Assembly: GCF_003268635.1 (NCBI RefSeq)
Contig: NZ_CP029639.1
Coordinates: forward strand, 1,437,501 to 1,501,500
Source: Paenibacillus sp. DCT19
Lineage (GTDB): Bacteria > Bacillota > Bacilli > Paenibacillales > Paenibacillaceae
Length of the DNA: 64,000 nt
Direction of reading: 5' to 3'
Shown here: piece by piece, positions 1 through 8,171 of the stretch
How positions within the stretch are numbered: the stretch's first letter is position 1
Layout: each line of letters opens with the position of its first letter
Notes under the pieces: model-generated
The model's database searches: none
The model's input: the letters and a program-made list of their open reading frames with translations, nothing else
Told to the model about the DNA's origin: nothing
Made by a program: the position numbers and the translations under genes

Positions 1-951
1 GACGTGACCAAACTGGTGGAGACGATTACGCTGAAGGATTCGCTCGAACAGATTGCCTATCAGGCCAACATCCGGCTGGCGGTGTCTGCATCTTCAGGTC
101 TACCTTCGATATCACCGGGAATGCCGGTGCGGATCAGCGGGGTTCCTTTTGGCGAAAAATCGAAGGTTCCTTTAGTGCATCCAGCCGTCATCTGGGAGGT
201 CGAAAGCTCCAATAGTGGCACGAAGCGATTGTCTCTCACGGTGTACGACCGAATGATCTATTTGGAGAAGTCAGAGGATGAGTTCCTGTTACCGAAGGAT
301 CAGACCGCGACGCAGCGGCTCAAAAAGTACGCTAAGGAATGGAAAATTCCCTGTGCCACGCTGCCAGATACGAAAACCAAGCTCGGTAAGGCGGTGTATC
401 GGGCGCAGACGATTTTCTCGATGATGTTTGCCGATCTGAAGGAAACCGCGAAGTCAGGTGGAGACATGTATCATCCTCGGATGACTTCTGGGGGATTACA
501 GCTCTATAAGGTTGGCAGTAACACGAAGGTGCACGAGCTGGATCGGCTCATCGATCTGACTCAGATGCGGACGCTCGAAGGTGCTGTTACAAAGGTAAAA
601 GTCATGGCGGCTTCGGAGTCGGGGAGCGGGAAAGAGGTTCCCTCTAAAGTACTCGCCATTGAGCAGGATGGTGTAGCTGAACTCGGTACATTGCAAAAGT
701 TGGTCGAGGACGACCAAGTGAAAACAGCCGCCGCCGCTAAGAAACTGGCGAAGAGTCGTCTGGCTGGGATTCAGGAGACATTTACCGTAACTGCGCCAGA
801 TATCAATACCATTCGAGCCGGGGATGCCGTGTTATTGAAAGGACTGAAGCTGATCGTCATGTCGGTGAGCCGTGATCTATCTGGAGCTGGAACGATGACG
901 TTGGAACTAGCTACGGCGGAGATGGTGAGAAGGAGGGTTTACCTTGAATAA
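1..951 (+). CDS. xkdQ: XkdQ-like phage tail hub protein (5' partial)
   Basis: Resembles the PBSX XkdQ / gpD-like hub family, which forms the base of a contractile tail and links tube to baseplate. The frame is already open at base 1 (codons for D-V-T-K), and a family member would be expected to start upstream, so the GTG at base 4 is probably internal and the gene is cut by the window edge. The visible 316 residues end with a segment predicted to be beta-rich and the motif VRRRVYLE. It is followed with an 8-base overlap by the xkdR homologue, in the order seen in PBSX. Base composition is GC-richer than in the tail-fibre genes downstream. Family assignment rests on order and overall similarity; no catalytic motif applies. 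Confidence 0.8.
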   Translation, partial: DVTKLVETITLKDSLEQIAYQANIRLAVSASSGLPSISPGMPVRISGVPFGEKSKVPLVHPAVIWEVESSNSGTKRLSLTVYDRMIYLEKSEDEFLLPKDQTATQRLKKYAKEWKIPCATLPDTKTKLGKAVYRAQTIFSMMFADLKETAKSGGDMYHPRMTSGGLQLYKVGSNTKVHELDRLIDLTQMRTLEGAVTKVKVMAASESGSGKEVPSKVLAIEQDGVAELGTLQKLVEDDQVKTAAAAKKLAKSRLAGIQETFTVTAPDINTIRAGDAVLLKGLKLIVMSVSRDLSGAGTMTLELATAEMVRRRVYLE

Positions 952-1354
952 CGATGATCCGTATGGACAGTTTGCCGATGTGATGCGTGGTGCGATGAGC
1001 AATCATTCTCGTCAAGCCGTTAGTGGAATGGGTGCTGTGTTGGGCACTGTGACGTCATCGGGTGTGAAGCTGGATGATTTCAAGCATGAGGTGCAGGATT
1101 ACCTTGTTGCTGAGTTTCCCGGAACATTGACGCTGCCGGAGCGTGAGGTTGTTGGCGCAATCTCAGGGATCGGCGATGTGGCGAATGGCGGGACGACGAG
1201 CGTAGGACGGTTTCTTTTGCAGGAGAGTGAAGCAGATGAAGCCAATTGGTCGCTGGGAAAGGGCTTGAAACCTGGGGATCGTGTGCTCGCCATGCGTGTG
1301 AATAGCGGGAATGACATCGTAGTGCTGTGTAAGGTGGTGAGTGCGAATGCCTAG
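944..1354 (+). CDS. xkdR: XkdR-like (DUF2577) phage protein
   Basis: A 136-residue protein in the position of PBSX xkdR, between hub (xkdQ) and sheath-initiator-like (xkdS) genes. It starts at TTG 944 behind AAGGAGG, inside the 3' end of the upstream gene, and its own end overlaps the next gene, which indicates translational coupling. The C-terminal part (GLKPGDRVLAMRVN and a short V/I-rich strand) is typical of DUF2577 proteins, small baseplate-region components of Myoviridae-like tails. The precise function is not known for the family. Confidence 0.72.
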   Translation: MNNDDPYGQFADVMRGAMSNHSRQAVSGMGAVLGTVTSSGVKLDDFKHEVQDYLVAEFPGTLTLPEREVVGAISGIGDVANGGTTSVGRFLLQESEADEANWSLGKGLKPGDRVLAMRVNSGNDIVVLCKVVSANA

Positions 1355-1802
1355 TCTGTTTCCTGATCGAGGCGTGGTCTGGGGAGATGAGGAGGATCTG
1401 TCGGGTACGGCTTCGGAAGAGGTGACGTTTGGACGGAGCTGGCGATTCGACTATGGTACGGGGGATTTTGTGCTGACTCCGAGTGGGAAGGTCGCTGTGG
1501 CAGATGCTCATGAGGCCTGGGTGCAGTGGTGCATCAAAGCGGTCAAAACACCTCGGTACCGGCATGTGATCTATTCTCGGAACTATGGCTCCGAGCTTGA
1601 GGATCTGATCGGGCAGGGGGATCGCCGGGGTGTGATGGAAAGTGAGATCGCTCGTATGGTGAGTGAGACGTTACTGGCAGATCCGCGCACTGAATCGGTA
1701 GATCAGTTCACATTCAATTGGAACCTTGAGCAATGTATGTTTTCTTGTCGGGTGGCGAGTGTGCAGGAAGAGATGTTTATTTTGGAAAGTGAGGTGATCT
1801 GA
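1347..1802 (+). CDS. xkdS: XkdS-like (DUF2634) baseplate protein
   Basis: About 151 residues, DUF2634 / gpW-gp25-like. This family lies between tube and baseplate and is thought to start sheath assembly. ATG 1347 is preferred over GTG 1341 because AAGGTGG at 1331-1337 gives 9-base spacing to the ATG and only 3 to the GTG. Conserved-looking features are the TFGRSWRFDY segment near residue 30, the AVxDAHEAWVQW helix, and the FTFNW segment near the C-terminus. It overlaps the xkdR homologue by 8 bases and is followed 4 bases later by xkdT. Confidence 0.75.
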   Translation: MPSLFPDRGVVWGDEEDLSGTASEEVTFGRSWRFDYGTGDFVLTPSGKVAVADAHEAWVQWCIKAVKTPRYRHVIYSRNYGSELEDLIGQGDRRGVMESEIARMVSETLLADPRTESVDQFTFNWNLEQCMFSCRVASVQEEMFILESEVI

Positions 1803-1806
1803 CGGG

Positions 1807-2946
1807 ATGGCTGAGATGCCACGTTATTTGGAAGATCAGACCGAGGAACAGATTATGCAGCGCATGCTGGATCGGTTGCCCGCGGATCTGGATAAGTCAG
1901 AGGGTTCTTTCTTGTGGGATGCAGAGGCTCCGGTAGCGTTCATGTTATCTGAGGCCGCGCTCTGGGCACAGGAATTGTTACGGCGTGGATTCGCGAGTAC
2001 GGCTGCGAGCAGTGATCCGAATTTCCGTTCAGAGGAGCTGGATTTACGTGCTGGAGAGCATGGCATTGTTCGGCGGGCTGCGGTGGTGGCGCAAGGTGTA
2101 GTCAGATTCGTGGGTACTCCGGGGAAAGTGGTGACAGCAGGTACGGTGGTTTCGACCCTCGCCGATGAAGTGTCGGGGGAAGCCTCGCTAGAATATGAAA
2201 CGGTTGCCCGTTTGGAGCTAGGTGAAGATGGTTCTGGCATGGTCGGTGTACGAGCACTCGTTGCGGGAAAAGAAAGCAATGTGCCAGCAGGTACGGTAAC
2301 CGTGCTGTCTACACCAATGAGCGGCGTGACTTCCGTTACAAACGTGGATGTAATCAAGGGCGGAGCGGATATTGAAGCAGATACTGCTTTGCTAGAACGT
2401 TTCTATGCCAAAGTCCGCAATCAGGGAACCAGTGGTAACAAAGCTCAATATGTACAGTGGGCAAGCGAAGTTCCGGGCGTTGGAGCGACGCGAGTTATTC
2501 CGCTTTGGCAGGGGCCGGGCAGTGTGGGGCTGTATTTGCTGGATACGGACAAGCGAGCTGCGGGCAGTGATCTGGTGACAACCGTGCAGAAATACGTAGA
2601 TCCAACACAGGATGGACAAGGTGAAGGCGTTGCACCCGCGGGGCCTGTAGTAACCGTCATGCCGGCAGAGGAAGTGCCGATGAACATTCAGGTGAAGCTG
2701 ACACTGGCGAGTGATACCACGCTAGCCGATGTGAGGAAGTTAATCGAACGCGGGGTGACCGCGTATCTGAAGCAGCTTGCTTTTGCCGATCCGCTCGTTC
2801 GTTACACACGTATTGCTGCTATCCTGCTCGACATTCCGCCGATTATCGACTATTCGGAACTTACAGTAAATGGTGTGAGTGACCAGAATATCGAGATGAC
2901 GGCAAGTCAGGTTGCGGTGTTGGGAACGGTGGATGTGCATGAATAG
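1807..2946 (+). CDS. xkdT: XkdT-like baseplate J protein
   Basis: A 379-residue Baseplate_J family protein (phage P2 gpJ / PBSX XkdT), a wedge component of the contractile-tail baseplate. Visible features are an N-terminal TEEQIMQRMLDRLPADLDKSEGS-type region, a central beta domain (EGVVRFVGTPGK-like strands, residues 85-190), the YAKVRNQGTSGN segment and a C-terminal domain ending with DIPPIIDYSELTVNG. Length and order agree with the family. It starts at ATG 1807, 4 bases after xkdS, and is followed 35 bases later by xkdU. Confidence 0.85.
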   Translation: MAEMPRYLEDQTEEQIMQRMLDRLPADLDKSEGSFLWDAEAPVAFMLSEAALWAQELLRRGFASTAASSDPNFRSEELDLRAGEHGIVRRAAVVAQGVVRFVGTPGKVVTAGTVVSTLADEVSGEASLEYETVARLELGEDGSGMVGVRALVAGKESNVPAGTVTVLSTPMSGVTSVTNVDVIKGGADIEADTALLERFYAKVRNQGTSGNKAQYVQWASEVPGVGATRVIPLWQGPGSVGLYLLDTDKRAAGSDLVTTVQKYVDPTQDGQGEGVAPAGPVVTVMPAEEVPMNIQVKLTLASDTTLADVRKLIERGVTAYLKQLAFADPLVRYTRIAAILLDIPPIIDYSELTVNGVSDQNIEMTASQVAVLGTVDVHE

Positions 2947-2981
2947 GTGTAAAAGTCACAGTGGGAAGGAGGACGTAAGAT

Positions 2982-3572
2982 ATGAGTAATCCTTCTACGA
3001 TGAGTGTGAAGCTGACAAGCCCGAAGGGGCGGGAGCTTTTCTCGTATTTGCCCAGTTATTATGAGACTTCACGGGTGATGCGAGCTGATATGCAGTCCAA
3101 AGGTACCGAGATAGATCTGCTGTATGAGGCACTGGATGAGACGTTTCATCAATTTTTTGTCCGTACTGCAACATGGGGATTAGGCTACTGGGAGCAAGAA
3201 CTGGGCATTGAGACAGATCGTCTCAAACCTGTGGAACAACGGCGTGCTGTCGTAGAATCGAAGCTGCGTGGTGCAGGGAAGTTCTCGGGTAGGCTTGTTG
3301 CCAACGTGGCCGAAGCGTATGCCGGGGGCAAGGTAGATGTGACGTTTCAGCCGGAAGCGTGGAGCTTTACGGTAAGCTTTGTGGATACGATGGGCATTCC
3401 GCCCAATATTGATGACCTCAAGCGAGCAATTGATGAGCTGAAGCCAGCACATATGGCTGTGGAGTACGAGTATCGCTATCTAATCTGGGATGATCTGGAC
3501 AACAAACAGGTCACCTGGGATGAACTAGACGCCGCGTCCCTGACGTGGAACGAACTGGAGGTGTGGGCATAA
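2982..3572 (+). CDS. xkdU: XkdU-like (YmfQ/DUF2313) tail protein
   Basis: A 196-residue DUF2313 / YmfQ-type protein, equivalent to PBSX XkdU and P2 gpI, the last conserved baseplate wedge protein before the fibre genes. The start is ATG 2982 behind GGAAGGAGG. The middle (EQELGIETDRLKPVEQRR) and the region around PPNIDDLKRAIDELKPAH are typical. The C-terminus has three short W-D/N-x-L repeats (IWDDLD, TWDELD, TWNELE), as often seen in this family. Its stop codon overlaps the next start as TAATG. Confidence 0.8.
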   Translation: MSNPSTMSVKLTSPKGRELFSYLPSYYETSRVMRADMQSKGTEIDLLYEALDETFHQFFVRTATWGLGYWEQELGIETDRLKPVEQRRAVVESKLRGAGKFSGRLVANVAEAYAGGKVDVTFQPEAWSFTVSFVDTMGIPPNIDDLKRAIDELKPAHMAVEYEYRYLIWDDLDNKQVTWDELDAASLTWNELEVWA

Positions 3573-4066
3573 TGCCAAAAGAAACCGATCGATTGAAGTT
3601 ACCCTTGCCGCTGGGAAATGAGAGTGTAACCCGGGAGAGTATTAATGGGATTTTTGAGAAGATTGATGCAGGTGTGGCGACACGCGAGGATTTGGATACG
3701 CTACGTGAAGCGGTGAGTGAAGATAGATTAGCGGCTCAAAAATATGTGGATGATAAGACTTGGCAGAAATACAAGATTACAGAGGATAACGGTAGGCTCA
3801 TTTACAAGCCTAACGCTGATCTTAATAAATTAGTCGAACCTGGATTTTATTACAGAAATGGATCAACTGGAACACCATCAAATACGCCAGAATCATCAAT
3901 CTCTTGGTTCGTGGAAGTGTACATGTATGCTCCTACCATCATTTTACAAAGAGCCACACAAGCGAATACGTCAAAAGTTTTTACTAGACAAACAGACGGT
4001 GCAGGAAATTGGAGTGCGTGGGTATTGCAAACACCAAAACGTAACGTTTGGGGGGCGATTATGTAA
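3572..4066 (+). CDS. tail fibre protein with pyocin-knob-like domain
   Basis: About 164 residues. ATG 3572 overlaps the upstream stop (TAATG); the longer in-frame TTG reading inside xkdU is not needed. The N-terminal 70 residues (LKLPLPLGNESVTRESIN, then a charged helix) look like the baseplate-attachment part of Paenibacillus tail fibres. The C-terminal half (ADLNKLVEPGFYY, WFVEVYM, then TRQTDGAGNWSAW) matches the pattern of pyocin-knob domains, found in receptor-binding tails. From about base 3740 onward the DNA becomes clearly AT-richer than the xkd genes, suggesting an exchanged host-range module. Confidence 0.68.
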   Translation: MPKETDRLKLPLPLGNESVTRESINGIFEKIDAGVATREDLDTLREAVSEDRLAAQKYVDDKTWQKYKITEDNGRLIYKPNADLNKLVEPGFYYRNGSTGTPSNTPESSISWFVEVYMYAPTIILQRATQANTSKVFTRQTDGAGNWSAWVLQTPKRNVWGAIM

Positions 4067-4686
4067 TGACAGACATCATAAAAAATTTATCTTCAAGAAT
4101 AATGCCCACTGCTGACACTACGGTATACACTGTTCCATCTTCTAAATATGCAGTTGTAAAGTCCTTGACTATGAGCAATAATTCCGCCACGGCTCAGACA
4201 ATCAATGTAACAATCGGCGGCATACGATTAATGATTAATTATGTTGTCCCTGCAAAAGATTCTTTGGTTATCAATGATCTTGATATACCCATGATTCAAG
4301 GAGAAACAATTCAAGTTAGAAGCACGGAAGCGGGGAACAATACAGCAATGTCTTTTGTTGGCTTTGAACGTGATTATGTTGCATCTGAGTATCCTTATGT
4401 AAAGTTAAACGGATTGGTTCAAGCGACCGCTACTACCTTGTTTACTGCAAGTGGCGGAGACTGGATTTTAAAAAGGTTAATTATAACGTGCTTGTCGGGC
4501 AACGTAATGAAATTTTATACGAGTATTTCTGCCGTGTCGTTTATAGATTATCAATTAAATCCATGGGACACGTTGTATGTTCCTTTGCAAAGGTTGGTAG
4601 GTAACGGAACCAGCATTTTGGGAACCGCCGTTGGACTCAACAATTCCCTGACATACGGATTAGTGTTAGAAAAGGTAGTGACCTAA
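4066..4686 (+). CDS. phage tail-module beta-sandwich protein
   Basis: 206 residues from ATG 4066, which overlaps the upstream stop as TAATG; an earlier in-frame start lies inside the previous gene. The first 110 residues have the pattern TTVYTVPSSKYAVVKS, SMSNNSATAQTINVT, a VPAKDSLVIND turn and an IQGETIQV strand, as in small structural beta-sandwich proteins encoded in tail modules of Firmicute phages. A second, weaker version of the same pattern follows (TTLFTASGGDWILKRL). No enzyme motif is present. It is AT-rich like its neighbours and probably part of the receptor-binding assembly. The family role is inferred from location. Confidence 0.6.
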   Translation: MTDIIKNLSSRIMPTADTTVYTVPSSKYAVVKSLTMSNNSATAQTINVTIGGIRLMINYVVPAKDSLVINDLDIPMIQGETIQVRSTEAGNNTAMSFVGFERDYVASEYPYVKLNGLVQATATTLFTASGGDWILKRLIITCLSGNVMKFYTSISAVSFIDYQLNPWDTLYVPLQRLVGNGTSILGTAVGLNNSLTYGLVLEKVVT

Positions 4687-5242
4687 TGACGACACTTGAT
4701 AATTTTTTATTGGGCAAACACAGGTTGAGTGGGGGGGGAGCGGTGGAGTTTATAAGGTGCAAACGCCTAATATACCATATGCTACTTCAATCGTTCCGGC
4801 AGGGACGATACCAGTATTGGCAACTATAGCGGAGTTTGATGCAGGAACCAATCTGATAATGATTATGAATAACGCAAACTCCACTGTTTGTCCCGTCGTA
4901 TATTCTAACAATCCTGGAATGAGTGTTGCTTTTGCGTTACAAGATTCAAAAGGAAGACGTAATTTATTAGGAACTTATATAAGTAGTACAGGATATTTGA
5001 ATTTGCTACATGCTCAAATTGACTTAATAGGAAAAACAATTGGCACATTATATTATTTTGGCAGCGGCAGAGCAACCACTGGTACTTCTACAACGTTTTC
5101 ACTCTATACAAATGGAATAGACTCAAGCTTTGATGTATCAGGCCCGTTGAAATTGGTGGCAATTGTATACTCTCACACTACTGACACCTCAAACGCAACA
5201 GTTGGATGGGCATTTCAACAATTTAAAATAACATCATTATAG
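4686..5242 (+). CDS. tail-module protein, split by -1 shift at a G8 tract
   Basis: ATG 4686 overlaps the upstream stop (TAATG) and reads MTTLDNFLLGKHRLSGGG, then leaves the coding frame at the eight Gs of 4731-4738 and ends near 4829. With one more G, or a -1 slip, the frame becomes SGGGSGGVYKVQTPN and runs to 5242, giving 185 residues. The GTG at 4757 has no good ribosome binding site, so the gene is best read as one frameshifted unit. The C-terminal part (NIPYATSIVPAGTIPVLATI, then beta-strand-like stretches) resembles the preceding tail-module protein. It may be a sequencing gap, a phase-variable tract or programmed slippage. Confidence 0.6.
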
Positions 5243-5293
5243 TTGTTACAGTTAGTTTGTTAATATTTTCAATTAAAGAAAGGTAGTGGGAAA

Positions 5294-5734
5294 GTGAACG
5301 AACAAGAGCCGAAAAATAAAATCGGTATGAAGGTATACTATGACATACAATCCGGGAACGTCATTGTCATTACGCCGGAGAGTTCCGGGGTAGCTATCGA
5401 AACGACGAAAGAGCAAGATTTTAATTTATATCAAGCCTTGGCCGATAAAGTACCGAAAACCGTGGGTGTAGTCCAATTGGAACATGGCGCATATATCATG
5501 GACATTGTGAGAGGTGGATTCATAGAAAGGATTGACCCGGGAACATTGGAACCACTTTTCAGTTATCCGTCAGAAGCAGACGAGGAACCTCCGCAGTCAG
5601 CGGTTTCGTTCACATCTCAAATTGCCGAATTGGCCGCTGATAATGAACGTATGCAGGCAGAGAACAACGAATTAAAACATGCTGTCGCTGAATTAAGCCT
5701 TGTTCTTACGGAAGTCATGGGAGGAGGTGGATAA
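5294..5734 (+). CDS. phage late-region hypothetical protein with C-terminal coiled coil
   Basis: 146 residues from GTG 5294 behind AAAGAAAGG. The N-terminal 100 residues (KVYYDIQSGNVIVITPESSG, then VPKTVGVVQLEHGAY and LEPLFSYPS) match a type of small protein common between fibre and holin genes of Bacillales phages; its role is not established. The C-terminal 35 residues (IAELAADNERMQAENNELKHAVAEL) form a clear heptad coiled coil, and it ends in a glycine run. It is followed 2 bases later by the 49-residue gene, so the two are coupled. Confidence 0.6.
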   Translation: MNEQEPKNKIGMKVYYDIQSGNVIVITPESSGVAIETTKEQDFNLYQALADKVPKTVGVVQLEHGAYIMDIVRGGFIERIDPGTLEPLFSYPSEADEEPPQSAVSFTSQIAELAADNERMQAENNELKHAVAELSLVLTEVMGGGG

Positions 5735-5736
5735 CT

Positions 5737-5886
5737 ATGACATACACTAAAGATAGCGGTTTGGTTAAAGTATGGGTAGGTCTGGTGTTGAGTGATGTTT
5801 ATAGGCTGGATCAAGTACCAGCTCTGTTTAATCTAAAATCCGTAGTGACAGAAGTAGTGACTGGTACTGTAACTGTAACAGCTTAA
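5737..5886 (+). CDS. 49-residue XkdX-like phage protein
   Basis: A short ORF from ATG 5737, 2 bases after the preceding stop, with GGAGGAGG inside the upstream gene end as ribosome binding site. The core VKVWVGLVLSDVYRLDQVPALFNL resembles the very small proteins (XkdX-like) encoded just before holin genes in Bacillales prophages. The C-terminus is a run of V and T residues. Function is unknown. Position, ribosome binding site and coupling support it as a real gene. Confidence 0.6.
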   Translation: MTYTKDSGLVKVWVGLVLSDVYRLDQVPALFNLKSVVTEVVTGTVTVTA

Positions 5887-5970
5887 TCGGCGTACCCAAG
5901 AGATGCTATTTTTATGCCCCTGACGTGGTCAAGGGGGTGTCATATTGAAAAGAAGGGAGGGGGAAGTGAG

Positions 5971-6456
5971 TTGGAGACGGTAGGTAAATGGCTTGTGGCT
6001 TTTTGGAGCATGACAGCCTCATACTTCTTTGGTGGTTGGTCGGGTGTGTTGGGTGTATTGCTAGTTTTTGTGGCATTGGACTATATGACAGGTTTTGCAG
6101 CGGCAGCTATGACAGGCACGCTTAAGAGCAACACAGGATTGTTCGGCATTGCCCGAAAGGTATTTATTTTTGCAATGGTATCGGTGGCTCATCTGGTGGA
6201 CGGTGTTCTGGGAGACGGACATTTGTTCAGGGATGCGGTCGCCTTTTTTTATATCGCGAATGAGTTGTTGTCTATTATTGAAAATGGTGGCAAGCTGGGC
6301 GCGCCCATTCCACCTGCGATTCGACAGGCGATTGAAGTACTCAAGGGTAAGGGAGGTGCCGGGGATCACCCCGGTAACCTCCCTTTTAAGTCTAATGAAT
6401 CTTTTGCTCAAACGGATGATGATAGTGACGTACAAAAGAAAAAAGATAAAAAGTAA
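5971..6456 (+). CDS. phage holin (TcdE/Cph1-type, holin_4 family)
   Basis: About 161 residues. TTG 5971 is chosen because AGGGAGGGGG ends 7 bases before it; the longer frame from 5914 lacks a site and adds a non-membrane leader. Three hydrophobic segments are visible near residues 7-25, 28-50 and 65-100 (SYFFGGWSGVLGVLLVFVAL; LFGIARKVFIFAMVSVAHLV), followed by FFYIANELLSIIENGGKLG and a charged tail ending in lysines. This is the plan of the Phage_holin_4 family, which permeabilises the membrane for the endolysin. The endolysin gene lies 464 bases downstream. Confidence 0.85.
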   Translation: METVGKWLVAFWSMTASYFFGGWSGVLGVLLVFVALDYMTGFAAAAMTGTLKSNTGLFGIARKVFIFAMVSVAHLVDGVLGDGHLFRDAVAFFYIANELLSIIENGGKLGAPIPPAIRQAIEVLKGKGGAGDHPGNLPFKSNESFAQTDDDSDVQKKKDKK

Positions 6457-6920
6457 TTGCATCTTTACATTGTTCATCTACCGTACAAAAAGCAAATCAA
6501 ATAGCAATTCTAATAGTGTGTTGAAAGCAAACCTATAGCAAACTGAATAGGACTAGCTCGAAGAATATTTTAGATTCATTTAGCTAATAAACTAGGAATA
6601 GAGTAGATCCAACAGTTTTATCTATCACTAAAATGTTTAATCTTACTCTCATAATAAAAGATTCAAAATCTATGGAGAACACCATACGAAGAGAGCTCTG
6701 TCATTTTAGTGATTAGTACCTAACCGCTAAACGAGTTTTGTTTTATAACACACCACACCAACCCTAACTATTCCAGCAACCAACGAACTTAATCCCAACA
6801 ACATTCCCTCTAAACTCCTCAAAAATTCCAAAAATCAGGACATGCACACAGGCAAGCTACCTTGTCCTGACATCTACTATATACAAACGGCAAACTTGCC
6901 GCGTAAAGGGTGTGAGAACC
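6457..6920 (+). repeat. holin-lysin intergenic region with a 12-bp inverted repeat
   Basis: No supported gene lies in these 464 bases, which are AT-rich. A perfect 12-bp inverted repeat (ATCACTAAAATG at 6624-6635 and its complement at 6702-6713) encloses 66 bases. A ribosome binding site (AAAGGGTG) for the lysozyme is at 6905-6912. I see no clear promoter or terminator. Most phage lysis cassettes have no such gap, so this may mark a recombination joint. Confidence 0.4.
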
Positions 6921-7865
6921 ATGCAAACGAGAACGCCAGGTAACACACAGGGCATTGACGTCTCCCGTTACCAGGGCACGATTGATTGGGCCAAAGTTAA
7001 GGCAAGTGGCATGACATTTGTGTTCATCAAGGCAACGGAGGGACGAACGTATACCGATCCAAATTTTCAGCAAAATGTGGCTGGTGCACTTGCGGCTGGC
7101 ATGCTGGTGGGGACGTATCATTTTTTTCGTGGAACCTCTACAGAGATCGCCAAAGCAGAAGCTGCGCATTATGTGAACACTTTGCAGAAGATTGGGGGTG
7201 CGAAGGCATTACAATTACCTCCTGTCATGGACTACGAGAATAACCCCGGTAATTTGAGCAGAGCGCAGATGAACACTGTAGCCAAAGCCTTTTTAACCGA
7301 ATTACAACGTCTTACTGGCATAAAACCAATTATATATACGGGCAATTCATTTGCTGGAAATTTTGATGCCTCGCTAGGTACGTATGATCTATGGATCGCG
7401 CGTTACAGCAACACACGGGTGCCGGATGACCAGCCTGCTTGGAAACGTTGGACGTTCTGGCAGTACACGGACTCAGGTAAGGTGAATGGCATTGCGGGCA
7501 ATGTCGACATGAACGAGTTTGAAGGGACGGCAGCGCAGCTACGAGCCAGATATGCACCTGCAACGACACCTCCTAATCCTCCTAAACCGACAGAACCCAC
7601 GAATCCGCCGAACCCAGCCGAACCACCGAAAGGGGGCGAACCGATGACAACCGAAGAGAAAGCAGCGTTTGATGCGTTGAAGGCACAGGTGGAGAGACTA
7701 CAGGCACGCCAGCAAATGGAGGTTCCGGTATGGGCCAAAGCGGCTGTAGATGCAGCACTAGCCTATGATTCGAAGAACCCACTGTTCAGTATTGATAACG
7801 GAGCAAGTTACGATTTTTATCGTTTTATCACGGTTATGTACCGTAGAGGTTTGTTTAAAAAGTAA
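6921..7865 (+). CDS. GH25 lysozyme, phage endolysin
   Basis: About 314 residues. ATG 6921 is preferred to GTG 6912 because AAAGGGTG sits about 9 bases before it. Residues 5-205 form a glycosyl hydrolase family 25 muramidase. Landmarks are GIDVSRYQGTIDW (first catalytic Asp), FIKATEG, GTYHFFRG, PPVMDYENN (acid/base region), the strand PIIYTGNSF, and WTFWQYTDSGKVNGIAGNVDMNEF. A proline-rich linker (PPNPPKPTEPTNPP) leads to a C-terminal domain with a short coiled coil and a VPVWAKAAVDAAL segment, probably for cell wall targeting. There is no signal peptide, so export relies on the upstream holin. Confidence 0.92.
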   Translation: MQTRTPGNTQGIDVSRYQGTIDWAKVKASGMTFVFIKATEGRTYTDPNFQQNVAGALAAGMLVGTYHFFRGTSTEIAKAEAAHYVNTLQKIGGAKALQLPPVMDYENNPGNLSRAQMNTVAKAFLTELQRLTGIKPIIYTGNSFAGNFDASLGTYDLWIARYSNTRVPDDQPAWKRWTFWQYTDSGKVNGIAGNVDMNEFEGTAAQLRARYAPATTPPNPPKPTEPTNPPNPAEPPKGGEPMTTEEKAAFDALKAQVERLQARQQMEVPVWAKAAVDAALAYDSKNPLFSIDNGASYDFYRFITVMYRRGLFKK

Positions 7866-7869
7866 TACC

Positions 7870-7904
7870 AAAGACGCCAATCTCTAATGAGATGGCGTCT
7901 TTCA
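7870..7904 (+). terminator. intrinsic terminator after the endolysin
   Basis: AAGACGCCA-A-TCTC, loop TAAT, then GAGA-TGGCGTCTT with one bulged A, followed by TTCATTGTTT. It lies 5 bases after the lysozyme stop and ends the phage late transcript. Confidence 0.8.
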
Positions 7905-8019
7905 TTGTTTAGAGCATAAGAAGAGATTGGTACACCAAAGGTAGTATTCATAGACAACGTGGTACAATCAGGGATCTTCAATGTAGGTTGAATGTTTGGA
8001 AGTCCAAAAAATACATAAT

Positions 8020-8044
8020 AAAAGCACCCGTTCCGGGTGCTTTT
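8020..8044. terminator. bidirectional intrinsic terminator
   Basis: Perfect stem AAAAGCACCCG / CGGGTGCTTTT with a TTC loop. A and T runs on both sides let it work in either direction. It stands between the phage region and the minus-strand gene at 8172, whose message would end here when read leftward. No convincing gene lies in 7905-8171 around it. Confidence 0.8.
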
Positions 8045-8171
8045 ATGTTTAATACTTACACCGTGCTCTTACTGAGCATAGCTGAACTCTATGTTACATC
8101 TACTCATATCTTTCTAATCGAAACCTTAAGACCACATTTTACTTTGAAATTAACTCTTCGAATCAATTATC

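Noticed and set aside
1080..1565. 161-codon minus-strand ORF across xkdR/xkdS
   Set aside because: Arg/His/Ser/Pro-rich composition typical of the antisense of GC-rich coding DNA, and fully overlaps well-supported genes.
6149..6538. 129-codon ORF over the end of the holin gene
   Set aside because: Out-of-frame shadow of the holin; no site and no recognisable sequence.
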